Shown: piece after piece, positions 35,023 through 44,280 of the stretch
Layout: the number at the start of each line of letters is the position of its first letter
Numbering within the stretch: position 1 is the stretch's first letter
Assembly: GCA_964521625.1 (NCBI GenBank)
Contig: CAZFSM010000010.1
Location: forward strand, 62,001 to 126,000
DNA from: UBA1444 sp964521625
Lineage (GTDB): Bacteria > Bacillota > Negativicutes > UBA1444
Direction of reading: 5' to 3'
Length of the DNA stretch: 64,000 bases
Notes under the pieces: generated by a model
Seen by the model: only the letters and a program-made list of their open reading frames with translations
The model's database searches: none
What the model was told of the DNA's origin: nothing
Made by a program: the position numbers and the translations under genes

Positions 35023-36054
35023 ATGAGAAATAAAGTAGTAACTTTTGGCGAAGTGATGATGCGGCTGGCGCCACCCGGCTATCAACGTTTTGTGCAGACC
35101 AACTCGTTTGATGCGACCTATGCCGGTGGTGAGGCCAACGTTGCGGCATCACTGTCCCAATATGGCTATGATGCGTATTTCGTCACAAAATTGCCGCCAA
35201 CCGAGCTTGGTCAGGCTTGCAAATTCTTTTTACAGAAATACGGTATCAAAACAGACTATATCAAGATGGAAGGTGGCCGCTTGGGCATTTACTTCCTTGA
35301 AACCGGCGCATCGCAGCGGGCTTCTAAAGTGATTTACGACCGGAAAGATTCGGCGATTGCCCAGGTGCAACCCGGTGAATTTGACTGGCCGGCAATTTTT
35401 GCCGGTGCTGTGGTGTTCCATATTACCGGCATCACTCCCGCACTGAGCGATAGTGCGGCTGAAGTCAGCCTGGAAGCTGTTCAGGCGGCAAAAAAAGCCG
35501 GACTGACGGTGAGCTGCGACCTGAACTTCCGCAAAAATCTCTGGAGTTCAGCTAAAGCTGGTGCAGTCATGAGCACATTGATGCCGTATGTTGATATTGC
35601 GATCGCCAATGAAGAGGATGCGGAAAAAGTATTCGGCATTAAAGCCGAAAATACACAGGTGGAATCAGGCAAGATCGACGATAGTGGCTACCAGACAGTC
35701 TGTCGCAAATTGGTGGAGCGCTTTGGCTTCAAAAAAGTGGCGATTACGTTGCGAGAGAGTTATTCTGCCTCTGATAATGGCTGGTCGGCTATTCTCTACG
35801 ACTCAGGCCTGAATGAGTTTTACAAATCGAAAAAGTACGATATCCACATCGTCGACCGGGTGGGCGGCGGCGACTCATTCGGCGGCGGTCTTCTGTATGG
35901 TCTGTTGCAAGGAATGAGCAACCAACAAAGTATCGAGTTTGCGGTGGCTGCTTCCTGCCTGAAACATACTATCCCCGGCGATTTCAACCTGGTCAGCGTA
36001 TCCGAGGTCAAAGCCCTGATGAAAGGCGACGGTTCAGGCCGCGTGCAACGCTAG
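35023..36054 (+). CDS. kdgK: 2-keto-3-deoxygluconate kinase
   Basis: A 343-residue PfkB-family sugar kinase that phosphorylates KDG to KDPG. Seen: TFGEVMMRLAPPG, GGEANVAASLSQYG, the substrate region CDLNFRKNLW, and the catalytic loop DRVGGGDSFGGG near residue 280. The start taken is the second ATG (35023), eight bases from GGGAGG; the ATG six bases earlier is too close. Completes the path from KduI and KduD (6-7.7 kb) with Eda. Confidence 0.92.
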   Translation: MRNKVVTFGEVMMRLAPPGYQRFVQTNSFDATYAGGEANVAASLSQYGYDAYFVTKLPPTELGQACKFFLQKYGIKTDYIKMEGGRLGIYFLETGASQRASKVIYDRKDSAIAQVQPGEFDWPAIFAGAVVFHITGITPALSDSAAEVSLEAVQAAKKAGLTVSCDLNFRKNLWSSAKAGAVMSTLMPYVDIAIANEEDAEKVFGIKAENTQVESGKIDDSGYQTVCRKLVERFGFKKVAITLRESYSASDNGWSAILYDSGLNEFYKSKKYDIHIVDRVGGGDSFGGGLLYGLLQGMSNQQSIEFAVAASCLKHTIPGDFNLVSVSEVKALMKGDGSGRVQR

Positions 36055-36101
36055 TCGATTAAAGCAGGAGTTGGGTTCTATGATGTAGAAATAATTAATT
36101 T

Positions 36102-37892
36102 ATGAGAAAAACGTGCGTGTTCCGCTACACTATAGCTTGGGTGTTCTCGATTGCCATTCTGGTATTCGCTGTTCACCCTTGTTTTTTTGACCGGGCGGCA
36201 TTGGCTGAACCGAAAATAATCAAGGTCGTGATGGATGACAATTATCCGCCATATGTCTTTCGTGATGCTGAAGGACAATTGGGCGGCATTCTAATCGACC
36301 AGTGGGCATTGTGGGAAAAAAAGACTGGTGTGAAAGTGCAACTGACTGCGAAGGATTGGGCCGATGCCCAACATGAAATGCAAGAAGGCAAGTATGATGT
36401 CATTGATACCATCTTCCAAAATCCAGCGCGCGATAAACTTTATGACTTTACCAAACCTTACGTTCGCTTGGATGCAGTAATCTTTTTTAACAAAAACTTG
36501 CCTGGTATTAAAGATTTGCCTTCGCTTAAGGGGTTTAACGTTGGCGTAAAACAGGGCGGTCACTCTACTACTGTGCTCAAACAGGCCGGAATTACTGGAA
36601 TTGTTGAATTCCCCAGTTATGAAGCGATGGTGCTGGCGGCGAGAGATCACAATTTGCTGATCTTTATCATGGAGAAGCCACCAGGGCTTTATTTCCTCTA
36701 TAAACATGGCCTGACCGACCAACTGCGGATTTCCGAACCCCTTTATTCGGGTGAATTTCGCCGGGCAGTGAAAAAAGGCGATCAACCAACGTTGCGGTTG
36801 GTTGAAGAAGGCTTTGCCAAGATCAGCAATTCCGAACATGACGCAATCCAGCGAAAATGGTTTGGCGATGCTCCCGGTAAAACGGCCATCGATTATAAAC
36901 TGTTGATCGGGGTTCTAGGATTCGTCGGCTTAGCGGCGATCTTGTTGATTGGTTGGAACTGGGCTCTGCGTCGCACAGTGCGGCGAAAAACTGAAGCGTT
37001 GGTGAGCAGCGAGAAAAAATTTCGCGAACTGCTGTTAAATCTGGCGATGGGTGTGATTGTTCATGACGCAACAGGAAAACCACTGTTGTGGAATGTAGCG
37101 GCGTTACGGGAACTGGGGCTGACAGAACGCCAACTCACGGGACTGGACCCATTGCCGGTTGGCCGGGAATATATTTCTTCGGCGGGGAATTTTTTGACAG
37201 CGTCGTTGTTTCCAGTTCAGATTGTGTTGACTACGGGGGAAGCATTGCGGGAATATAGCATGGGGTTGCGTCAAGCTGGAATGAGCGATAAATGGTTCCA
37301 GGTGGATGCATTTCCAGATTACGACGATATGGGACATATTGTGCAAGTTGTGGTGACGTTCTTTGACGTGACGACACGGCGGGAAACGGAGCAACGCCTG
37401 ACATACATCAGTTTTCACGATGCGCTGACCGGCGTTTATAACCGGGCTTATTTCGAAGAAGAACTACATCGGTTGGAACACCGGCGAAGCGGTGCAGTGG
37501 CGATTGCTATTGTGGATGTCGACGGGTTGAAGAAGGTCAATGATACCTGGGGGCATAGCCAGGGTGACGAGTTGTTGATTAAGGCAGCTAAACTCCTGCG
37601 ACAGGCTGTCAGGCAGGAGGATGTTGTGGCGCGAATCGGTGGTGACGAGTTTGCAATTATTCTGAAAAGCACGGAGGAAGTGGTGGTAAACACTATTATT
37701 GAACGCTTGAAACAGGCGTTGGAGTTGGAAAAACTAAATACAGAGGACTTGGCGCCGCTGAGTTTGTCTTTGGGCTACGCATTTGCTGCTGGGCCGGAAA
37801 TTATGACGGTAGAATTATATAAGACTGCCGATAATTTGATGTATCAGGCCAAGGCACGGCGTTACGCCAAACGAAAAGAGAACAGCCGATAA
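36102..37892 (+). CDS. SBP-PAS-GGDEF sensor diguanylate cyclase
   Basis: A 596-residue membrane sensor. A signal peptide (residues 1-35) is followed by a periplasmic binding domain like amino-acid transporter proteins (about 38-260; VVMDDNYPPYVF). One membrane helix (about 266-286), a PAS domain (about 305-430) and a GGDEF domain with RIGGDEF near residue 510 follow. The RQED inhibitory site stands five residues before it. It likely converts binding of an external solute into c-di-GMP. The ribosome binding site is weak, hinting at low expression. Monocistronic. Confidence 0.9.
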   Translation: MRKTCVFRYTIAWVFSIAILVFAVHPCFFDRAALAEPKIIKVVMDDNYPPYVFRDAEGQLGGILIDQWALWEKKTGVKVQLTAKDWADAQHEMQEGKYDVIDTIFQNPARDKLYDFTKPYVRLDAVIFFNKNLPGIKDLPSLKGFNVGVKQGGHSTTVLKQAGITGIVEFPSYEAMVLAARDHNLLIFIMEKPPGLYFLYKHGLTDQLRISEPLYSGEFRRAVKKGDQPTLRLVEEGFAKISNSEHDAIQRKWFGDAPGKTAIDYKLLIGVLGFVGLAAILLIGWNWALRRTVRRKTEALVSSEKKFRELLLNLAMGVIVHDATGKPLLWNVAALRELGLTERQLTGLDPLPVGREYISSAGNFLTASLFPVQIVLTTGEALREYSMGLRQAGMSDKWFQVDAFPDYDDMGHIVQVVVTFFDVTTRRETEQRLTYISFHDALTGVYNRAYFEEELHRLEHRRSGAVAIAIVDVDGLKKVNDTWGHSQGDELLIKAAKLLRQAVRQEDVVARIGGDEFAIILKSTEEVVVNTIIERLKQALELEKLNTEDLAPLSLSLGYAFAAGPEIMTVELYKTADNLMYQAKARRYAKRKENSR

Positions 37893-37950
37893 GAAGGGTC
37901 GCTGCCGCTGGTTGAGGCGAGGCTAAAACCACACTTGGCGTTATAGTTAA

Positions 37951-37998
37951 AGAGGGCTGTCTCAAAATAGGTTATTAACCTGTTTGAGACAGCCCTCT
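37951..37998. terminator. Long perfect hairpin between convergent genes
   Basis: AGAGGGCTGTCTCAAA (37951-37966) and its complement (37983-37998) with an inner AGGTT/AACCT stem. No strong T-run follows on either strand, so termination is plausible but not certain. The arm also resembles termini of some insertion sequences; no transposase is near. Confidence 0.65.
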
Positions 37999-38039
37999 CA
38001 CCGCGTGCGAAGAAAAAACGGTTGCCAGGAGGCGTAAGA

Positions 38040-39683
38040 TTAGCCTAGGATTGCCTTGAGATCTTGCTCCGGCGTGGTGATCGGCATCAAGTTGAGCTTG
38101 TCGTGCAGAACCTGGAATACGGCAGGCGTGAGGAACGCCGGAGCGGAAGGCCCGATCCGGATGTTGCGGACGCCGAGGAACAACAAACTGAGCAGGATGC
38201 AGACAGCTTTTTGCTCATACCAGGACAGCACCAGCGAAAGTGGCAGGCCGTTGACGTCGGTTTTGAACGCGTCGGCCAACGCCAGAGCGATTTTGACCGC
38301 CGAGTAGGCATCGTTGCACTGCCCGATATCCAGCAAACGAGGAATGCCTTCGATGTCGCCGAACTCAAGTTTATTGAACCGGTACTTGCCGCAGGCCAGG
38401 GTCAGGATGACACAATCCTTGGGCACCTGAGTTGCCAGATCGGTGTAGTAGTTGCGTCCACTTTTGGCTCCGTCGCAGCCGCCGATCAGGAAGAAGTGGC
38501 GGATTTTGCCGGCCTGGACCAGTTCGATAACTTTGGGTGCGGCGCCGAGTACGGCATTGCGACCGAAGCCGACCAGAATGGTTTTTTCGGGCTCGGTTTC
38601 CGGGAAACCGGCTGCCACCAGCGCAGCATCAATTACCGGTTTGAAGTTGCGGTCGGCAATATGGACGATACCGGGCCAGGCGACCAATCCGCAGGTAAAG
38701 ATCCTTGATTTGTAAGATTCAGCCGGTTTTTGGATGCAGTTGGTGGTCATCAGAATCGAACCGGGGAAGGCGGCGAAGTCCTTTTGCTGGTCTTGCCAGG
38801 CACCGCCGTAGTTACCAACAAAATGAGTGTATTTTTTTAATCCGGGATAGCCGTGGGTTGGCAGCATTTCGCCATGAGTATAAATATTGATGCCGGTTCC
38901 TTCAGTTTGTTTCAGCAACTCTTCAAGGTCTTTCAGGTCGTGGCCTGAAACCAGAATGGCTTTGCCTTTGACTGCATTGATTCGAACCGGTGTCGGTACA
39001 GGATGCCCATAAGTACCGGTGTTGGCCTCGTCAAGAATTTCCATGACCCGAATGTTGACTTCACCGCACCGCAGCGCCATGCCGAGTAGCGCATCCACGC
39101 CGAGATTGGGTTGGGTCAGAAAATCCAGCGCATCATGGAAAAATGCATTGACTTTCGAATCAACAATACCGAGGACACGGGCGTGGTCGGCATATGCGGC
39201 CATTCCCTTCAGTCCAAACAAAATCAGGTTTTCCAGACCGACGAGATCGGTGCCGCGTGCAGCCAGATCTTTGCTGAGTACCAGTTCTTCGCCTTGCTCA
39301 ACCAGGCCTTCAAGGCTGGGGGCTGGCTGCCAGACGGCAGGTCCGGTCAGTTGTTCGGTTGTTGCGCCAGCTTTGAGTGCCGCCGCTTCATACAAGCTGC
39401 GAGCCTTGTTGCGGATAGCGCCCCCCTCACGAATGATGCCTTCCAAACGGGCGGGATCGAAATTTACATTGGTGATAGTGGTAAACAGGGATTCGATGAC
39501 GAATTTGTCGATAACTGCTTCCTGAGCGCCAAGGTCGAAGGCGCGCCGAGCATACATTGAAACTCCTTTGGTCAGATACAGCAGCAAGTCTTGCAGGGCG
39601 GCGGTCTTCGGGTCCTTGCCGCAGACGCCGAAGGCGTCGCAACCGGTTCCTTTGGCAGTTTGTTCACATTGATAACAAAACAT
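38040..39683 (-). CDS. hcp: Hybrid-cluster protein (hydroxylamine reductase)
   Basis: A 547-residue protein. The N-terminal Cys set C-x2-C-x8-C-x5-C (CYQCEQTAKGTGCDAFGVC) is the class I type of strict anaerobes and holds a 4Fe-4S cluster. Later motifs for the hybrid Fe-S-O cluster include GHDLKDLEELL, MTTNCIQKP and GGCDGAKSGRNYYTD. Hcp reduces NO to N2O in the current view and hydroxylamine to ammonia in vitro. AGGGGGA start. It is last of an operon with Rrf2, ferredoxin and cupin genes, which fits redox or nitrosative stress defence. Confidence 0.96.
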   Translation of the reverse strand: MFCYQCEQTAKGTGCDAFGVCGKDPKTAALQDLLLYLTKGVSMYARRAFDLGAQEAVIDKFVIESLFTTITNVNFDPARLEGIIREGGAIRNKARSLYEAAALKAGATTEQLTGPAVWQPAPSLEGLVEQGEELVLSKDLAARGTDLVGLENLILFGLKGMAAYADHARVLGIVDSKVNAFFHDALDFLTQPNLGVDALLGMALRCGEVNIRVMEILDEANTGTYGHPVPTPVRINAVKGKAILVSGHDLKDLEELLKQTEGTGINIYTHGEMLPTHGYPGLKKYTHFVGNYGGAWQDQQKDFAAFPGSILMTTNCIQKPAESYKSRIFTCGLVAWPGIVHIADRNFKPVIDAALVAAGFPETEPEKTILVGFGRNAVLGAAPKVIELVQAGKIRHFFLIGGCDGAKSGRNYYTDLATQVPKDCVILTLACGKYRFNKLEFGDIEGIPRLLDIGQCNDAYSAVKIALALADAFKTDVNGLPLSLVLSWYEQKAVCILLSLLFLGVRNIRIGPSAPAFLTPAVFQVLHDKLNLMPITTPEQDLKAILG

Positions 39684-39720
39684 TTTTCATCCCCCTAATA
39701 AATTTTTGTTCAGATTCGGA

Positions 39721-40053
39721 TTAGTTGACAACGGTGAGCAGCATCTTGAAGTCTTGCTCGGCATCGACGCCATGGGGAATATTGGCTGGCATGACAACGA
39801 TCTCGCCTGCTTTGACAGTCATTGGGACGTCGCCTATGGTAACTTTTGCTTCGCCCTCCAGGACATGAAGCATTGCATCGCCGGGGGCGGAATGAGTACT
39901 GACGCCTTCACCGGCAGCAAACGAAAACAAGGTTATTGTCATTTCTGGCCGTTGGACGAAAGTGCGGCTGACTATTTTTCCCTTAGCTACTTCGACCAAG
40001 CTAGCCAAGGATACTACCTCGGACATGGGAACGTTTTTAATAAGTTCTTGCAT
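39721..40053 (-). CDS. Cupin domain protein
   Basis: A 110-residue single-cupin protein. The first cupin motif is partial, with one His (STHSAPGDAMLHVLEGEAKV), and the second ends in PANIPHGV. It lies between the ferredoxin and hcp genes, 12 bases after the ferredoxin stop, with AGGAGGA. Small cupins beside Hcp are seen in other anaerobes; the ligand is unknown. Confidence 0.88.
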   Translation of the reverse strand: MQELIKNVPMSEVVSLASLVEVAKGKIVSRTFVQRPEMTITLFSFAAGEGVSTHSAPGDAMLHVLEGEAKVTIGDVPMTVKAGEIVVMPANIPHGVDAEQDFKMLLTVVN

Positions 40054-40065
40054 GGGAAATCCTCC

Positions 40066-40860
40066 TTATAATACGGATTCTTCTTTGATTTCACCGCTAA
40101 TGCCGATTTTGGTCAGCTTGACTGGGACTTTGTGGCCGGAGGCCGACACCGCTGCCTGTACTAGGCGAACCAAGCCGCCGCAGCAAGGGACTTCCATATA
40201 GACTACATGGATAAATTCAATGTTGTTTGCCGAAATGATCTGCGCCAGCTTATCGCGGTAAGCGTCAGCATCATCCAGCTTGGGACAACCGATTATGGCG
40301 ACTTTTCCCTTCATGAAGTGCCGGTGAAAATCCGGATAAGCGAAAGCTGTGCAATCGGCTGCCATCAACAGCGAAGCTCGTTCCAGATAGGGGGCGTTAA
40401 CTGGCATCAAAGCCAGTTGGAGCGGCCAGTTGCCGAGGGCTGACGGGGTCGGTGACAATGCTGGCAATGCGCCGGGACACCCTGTCGGTATAGCGGTGAC
40501 TGGAGTGTTTGACAGGGAACGGGCCATTGACCCGGGGCAACCTTGAAATTTTGCTGGTTCGGATTTTGCGATTGGTTTGGCAGGCGGTGTTGCATGAGCA
40601 GCTTCGTGAGGTGCACGGCCGATAGAGGCTAAATGTTTGTCCACTGCCGCCTGGTCATATTCCGGCGCTTCCCGTTCTACGAGCGTCAGCGCACCGACCG
40701 GGCACTCGCCGATACAGGCGCCCAGACCATCGCAATATACTTCGCTGACCAGTCGGGCTTTGCCATCGATCAACTGGATTGCGCCTTCGGCGCAGCCGGT
40801 GACGCATTGGCCGCAGCCGTTACATTTGGTTTCGTCGATAACGATAATTTTTCTGTTCAT
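40066..40860 (-). CDS. Dicluster ferredoxin with extra Cys-rich domain
   Basis: A 264-residue iron-sulfur protein. Residues 1-60 form a bacterial two-cluster 4Fe-4S ferredoxin (CNGCGQCVTGC and CDGLGACIGECP). A Pro/Ala linker with two CPG motifs follows (about 90-135). The C-terminal domain (about 145-255) has further Cys in AADCTAF, IIGCPKLDD and EVPCCGG, which could bind another cluster. It probably passes electrons to Hcp. Its ATG overlaps the Rrf2 stop by four bases. Confidence 0.88.
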   Translation of the reverse strand: MNRKIIVIDETKCNGCGQCVTGCAEGAIQLIDGKARLVSEVYCDGLGACIGECPVGALTLVEREAPEYDQAAVDKHLASIGRAPHEAAHATPPAKPIAKSEPAKFQGCPGSMARSLSNTPVTAIPTGCPGALPALSPTPSALGNWPLQLALMPVNAPYLERASLLMAADCTAFAYPDFHRHFMKGKVAIIGCPKLDDADAYRDKLAQIISANNIEFIHVVYMEVPCCGGLVRLVQAAVSASGHKVPVKLTKIGISGEIKEESVL

Positions 40861-41285
40861 CCTGTTTGTTCCTCCTGTTTGCAGGGAGTTAGGTCCCGCA
40901 AAGTTTTAGTTTTCATGTATTGTTTGAATTCCGCTGTCATGCGGCCGAGCAATCCGCCAAACAGACACTCGCGGAATGGACATTCGGTTGTTGGCAATAA
41001 GCAACCGGCATCGGCGACGGGTCCTTCGATCGCTTCGAAAATAGCCAGCAGCGAAATCGATGTTCCGCCATCGCCGAGAACAAAACCGCCTTTGGGACCC
41101 CGAGTCGACTTGACCAACCCTGCTTTGGCGAGACGCTGCATGACTTTTGATAAGTGCGCCTCCGAAACCAGAGTGCGTCCGGTGATTTCCTTTACAGTTA
41201 GCGAGCGTCCTGGTGACGCTGCGAGAAGTACCATACTATGGAGCGCCAGCGACGCTGCTTCGGAGATTTGAATGATCGAAGCCAT
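40857..41285 (-). CDS. Rrf2-family iron-sulfur regulator
   Basis: A 142-residue winged-helix regulator (SVKEI-type helix, VSEAHLSKVMQRLAKAGLVKSTRGPKGGF) with the family's three Cys near residue 105: CLLPTTECPFREC. These bind an Fe-S cluster that senses NO, oxygen or iron state, as in NsrR or IscR. Start ATG 41285 with AGGTGAGG; a longer frame to 41387 crosses the promoter. It heads the operon and probably represses it. The near-palindrome at 41310-41323 is a candidate site. Confidence 0.92.
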   Translation of the reverse strand: MASIIQISEAASLALHSMVLLAASPGRSLTVKEITGRTLVSEAHLSKVMQRLAKAGLVKSTRGPKGGFVLGDGGTSISLLAIFEAIEGPVADAGCLLPTTECPFRECLFGGLLGRMTAEFKQYMKTKTLRDLTPCKQEEQTG

Positions 41286-41309
41286 GTCCTCACCTCTTTT
41301 CAATATTAA

Positions 41310-41323
41310 GGTACTATAATACC
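41310..41323 (-). promoter_or_regulatory. Candidate Rrf2 operator and promoter region
   Basis: GGTACTATAATACC is a 14-bp dyad with two mismatched positions, 25 bases before the rrf2 start. A TTGACA (minus strand, 41336-41331) lies just upstream, but no -10 stands at 17 bases from it, so the exact promoter is unclear. Confidence 0.4.
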
Positions 41324-41422
41324 GAAATAATGTCAAGCATGATTTTAATAATTTGCAGGGATTTTTGCGCGCACCGGGAATAGACAAAGCAGAAGCAATT
41401 TTTCAACACAGGGGGCGGCAGT

Positions 41423-42259
41423 ATGAACAAGCAAAAGGTATCAATACCCCAATTAAAGGAGTGGAAAGAACAGGGCCGAAAAATTCGGATGGTCACAGCT
41501 TATGATTACCCCAGCGCACTGTTGGTTGACAGATCGGCGATAGAAGTGATTCTGGTTGGTGATTCGCTGGGCATGGTTGTGCTGGGTTATGAAGGAACCG
41601 TGTCCGTGACGATGGATGAGATGGTGCATCATATCAAACCGGTAGTTCGCGGGGCCCGAAACACTCTGATTGTAGGAGACATGCCATTTATGTCCTACAA
41701 TGTGAGTTTGGAAAAAGCGATGGAAAATGCCGGGCGGTTGATGAAAGAGGGCGGCGCAGACTGCGTGAAACTGGAAGGCGGGCTGGTGATGGTCCCGGTA
41801 GTAAAGGCCCTGGTTGACGGAGGAATTCCGGTGATGGCCCACATTGGTCTGACGCCGCAGACGGCTTCGCAGCTCGGCGGGTTTAAAGTTCAGGGCAAAG
41901 ATGAGGCTGCTGCCCAAAGAATGCTGACGGAAGCTTTGAAACTCGAAGAAGCAGGCGCCTTTGCGATTGTTCTGGAAGCGATCCCGGCGCCATTAGCCAA
42001 GCTAATCACGCAAAAAGTAAAAATTCCCACAATCGGCATCGGTGCAGGCGCCGATTGTGACGGCCAAGTTCTGGTGTTGCACGACATGATTGGGTTGTTC
42101 GACCGGTTTGTACCGAAATTCGTCAAAAAATATGCTAATGTCAGTGAAGACATCCTGGTGGCGCTCGATGCTTATGCGGAGGAAGTTGCGACCGGCAGTT
42201 TTCCTGCTGCTGAACACAGTTTCACGATGAAGGATGAAGTGCTGAAAAAACTTTATTAG
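41423..42259 (+). CDS. panB: 3-methyl-2-oxobutanoate hydroxymethyltransferase
   Basis: A 278-residue (beta-alpha)8 enzyme that makes ketopantoate from 2-oxoisovalerate and methylene-tetrahydrofolate. Seen: MVTAYDYPSALLVD, VGDSLGMVVLGYEGT (metal Asp), VGDMPFMSYN, VKLEGG, MAHIGLTPQ and GIGAGADCDGQVLVLHD. The length is normal. The panE gene follows by 26 bases; together they make pantoate for coenzyme A. panC and panD are not in the window. Confidence 0.96.
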   Translation: MNKQKVSIPQLKEWKEQGRKIRMVTAYDYPSALLVDRSAIEVILVGDSLGMVVLGYEGTVSVTMDEMVHHIKPVVRGARNTLIVGDMPFMSYNVSLEKAMENAGRLMKEGGADCVKLEGGLVMVPVVKALVDGGIPVMAHIGLTPQTASQLGGFKVQGKDEAAAQRMLTEALKLEEAGAFAIVLEAIPAPLAKLITQKVKIPTIGIGAGADCDGQVLVLHDMIGLFDRFVPKFVKKYANVSEDILVALDAYAEEVATGSFPAAEHSFTMKDEVLKKLY

Positions 42260-42285
42260 TAGCAGAAGTCAGGGGGGCGGCGAGT

Positions 42286-43209
42286 ATGAAGATTGCCGTG
42301 ATTGGTGCAGGCGCTATGGGGTGCCTGTTTGGAGCTTATCTGACCCAAGCCGGCGAATCAGTGGCTGTCGTAGATATATGGCCTGAACATATTCAAGCGA
42401 TCCAGACGCAAGGCCTCATTCTTGAAGAAGCAAGCGGCGAACAGAACATTCCGCTTGCCGCAACGACAGGGATCGATATGCTCGAACCGGTCGATCTGGC
42501 AGTTCTGTTTGTCAAATCAGCGGCAACACGATTGGCGACGACAAGTGCGGCGGCGCTCCTGCAACCTGGCGGGCGGATACTGACGTTGCAGAACGGCTTT
42601 GGTAATGCAGAAACGATTGCCGAAGTGATCGGCATTGAGCGTGTTTTGGTTGGCACGACGGCGCAGGGGGCGACGCTGCTTGGTCCGGGCCGTGTCCGTC
42701 ACGCCGGACAAGGTGATACGCATATCGGTCAACTGGCCGGCGGCGCAGACCCTTTCTGTTATGATGTGGCGATGACTCTGACGCGTGCGGGACTGCCGAC
42801 ATTTGTCGAAGCAGATGTGCGCGGGCTTGTCTGGGGTAAACTGGTCATCAATGCTGGCATCAATGCTTTGACTGCCCTGTTGCGGCTGCGTAACGGCCAA
42901 CTGGCCGAACTGCCGGAAACACGTCAGTTGTTGACTATGGCAGTTGAAGAGGCAGTCCAGGTGGCGAAAGCTGCCGGTATTCAGTTGCCATATCCTGACC
43001 CCGTGGGAAAAGTACTGTCGGTGGCAATAGCGACAAAACACAACCAATCCTCGATGTTACAGGACATCTTGCGTGGAACGCCAACCGAGATTGCGGTGAT
43101 TAACGGCGCCATTGTCAGAGAAGGCGAACGCCTGGGCGTCGCGACGCCGGTCAATCGAACTCTTGCTTTGTTACTACAAGCATTGGAGAAAAACCTGTCC
43201 ACTAGCTGA
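42286..43209 (+). CDS. panE: 2-dehydropantoate 2-reductase
   Basis: A 307-residue NADPH enzyme. The N-terminal Rossmann motif is GAGAMGCLFGAYL. The middle has FVKSAATRLAT and LQNGFGNAE, and the C-terminal helical domain carries the catalytic Lys in GLVWGKLVINAGINALTAL. It reduces ketopantoate to pantoate, the step after PanB. A good GGGGGCGG site precedes the ATG. Confidence 0.95.
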   Translation: MKIAVIGAGAMGCLFGAYLTQAGESVAVVDIWPEHIQAIQTQGLILEEASGEQNIPLAATTGIDMLEPVDLAVLFVKSAATRLATTSAAALLQPGGRILTLQNGFGNAETIAEVIGIERVLVGTTAQGATLLGPGRVRHAGQGDTHIGQLAGGADPFCYDVAMTLTRAGLPTFVEADVRGLVWGKLVINAGINALTALLRLRNGQLAELPETRQLLTMAVEEAVQVAKAAGIQLPYPDPVGKVLSVAIATKHNQSSMLQDILRGTPTEIAVINGAIVREGERLGVATPVNRTLALLLQALEKNLSTS

Positions 43210-43269
43210 CGTACAGAGATAAAAATAGTACAATTAGCAGAGGAACTCATCGAGAGGGGGAAGATTGTC

Positions 43270-44280
43270 ATGAGGCGGACAAGTGTTTTGGGGTTGCTGT
43301 TGATGGCAACCTTGCTAATCGGTGGCTGCGGTGGCGACAAAAAAGCCAGTGAGCCAGGCAAAACCGAATTCAAGGCGCAATTAAAATTGGCAACATTGAC
43401 TCCGGCCAGTCATACGTACAATCAGGGCGCCAATAAGTTTGCAGAATTAGTTAAGGAACGATCACAAGGCCGGATCGAGGTCAAGGTTTATCCAGACGGT
43501 CAATTGGGCAAGGGTGAAAGGGAACTGCTGGAAGCGATTCAGCAAGGGACGCTGGATATCTATGTCGGGTCAACCGCTCCGATCAGCGGGTTTAGTCCCT
43601 CTATGGGGATATTGGACATTCCGTTCCTACTCAGAGATTATGCACATGCGGACAAAGTGCTTGACGGTCCAATCGGGCTGGCTCTGCTGAAAGACCTGGA
43701 GAAAGCCAACTTAAAAGGATTGGCATTCTGGGAGAACGGGTTCCGCAATCTGACCAACTCCAAAATTGCGGTGAAAGAGCCGACCGAAGCCAAGGGAATG
43801 AAAATTCGCACCCAGGAGAACAAAATCCACCTGACGGCTTGGAAGGCCGCTGGCATCAATCCGGTACCGATGGCCTGGAGTGAAGTGTACGGCGCTTTGC
43901 AGCAAAAAACGATTGACGGACAGGAAAATCCTGTCGCAGTCATTCATTCGGCCAAACTAAACGAAGTGCAGAAATATTTGTCGATGACACAGCATGTTTA
44001 CTCGCCGGCTGTTTTAATCGTCAGCGCAAAAAAATGGCAGACCATTCCGCAAGCAGATCAGGACATGTTACTCAAAACGGCGCTGGAAGTTGCCCAGTTC
44101 GAACGAAAACTCGGTCGAGAGGCTGAAGAAAAACAGGTGGCGGAATTGACGACCAGGGGTATGACGGTGATCAAAGAGGTGGACAAGGCGGCATGGCAGA
44201 AGGCAATGCAGCCGGCGTTCGATGAGTTCTCGAAGCAATTCGGCAAAGAAAAAATCGACGCAATCCTTAGCACAAAATAA
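43270..44280 (+). CDS. TRAP transporter substrate-binding protein (DctP family)
   Basis: A 336-residue lipoprotein (lipobox IGGC near residue 20) of the DctP family. Seen: NQGANKFAELVKERSQGRIEVKVYPDGQLG, the carboxylate-contact KIRTQENKIHLTAWKAAG with its conserved Arg, and GQENPVAVI. It captures a carboxylate such as a C4-dicarboxylate or sugar acid outside the membrane. Two membrane subunits follow directly. With kdu and kdg genes in the same window, a uronate is possible but not shown. Confidence 0.93.
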   Translation: MRRTSVLGLLLMATLLIGGCGGDKKASEPGKTEFKAQLKLATLTPASHTYNQGANKFAELVKERSQGRIEVKVYPDGQLGKGERELLEAIQQGTLDIYVGSTAPISGFSPSMGILDIPFLLRDYAHADKVLDGPIGLALLKDLEKANLKGLAFWENGFRNLTNSKIAVKEPTEAKGMKIRTQENKIHLTAWKAAGINPVPMAWSEVYGALQQKTIDGQENPVAVIHSAKLNEVQKYLSMTQHVYSPAVLIVSAKKWQTIPQADQDMLLKTALEVAQFERKLGREAEEKQVAELTTRGMTVIKEVDKAAWQKAMQPAFDEFSKQFGKEKIDAILSTK

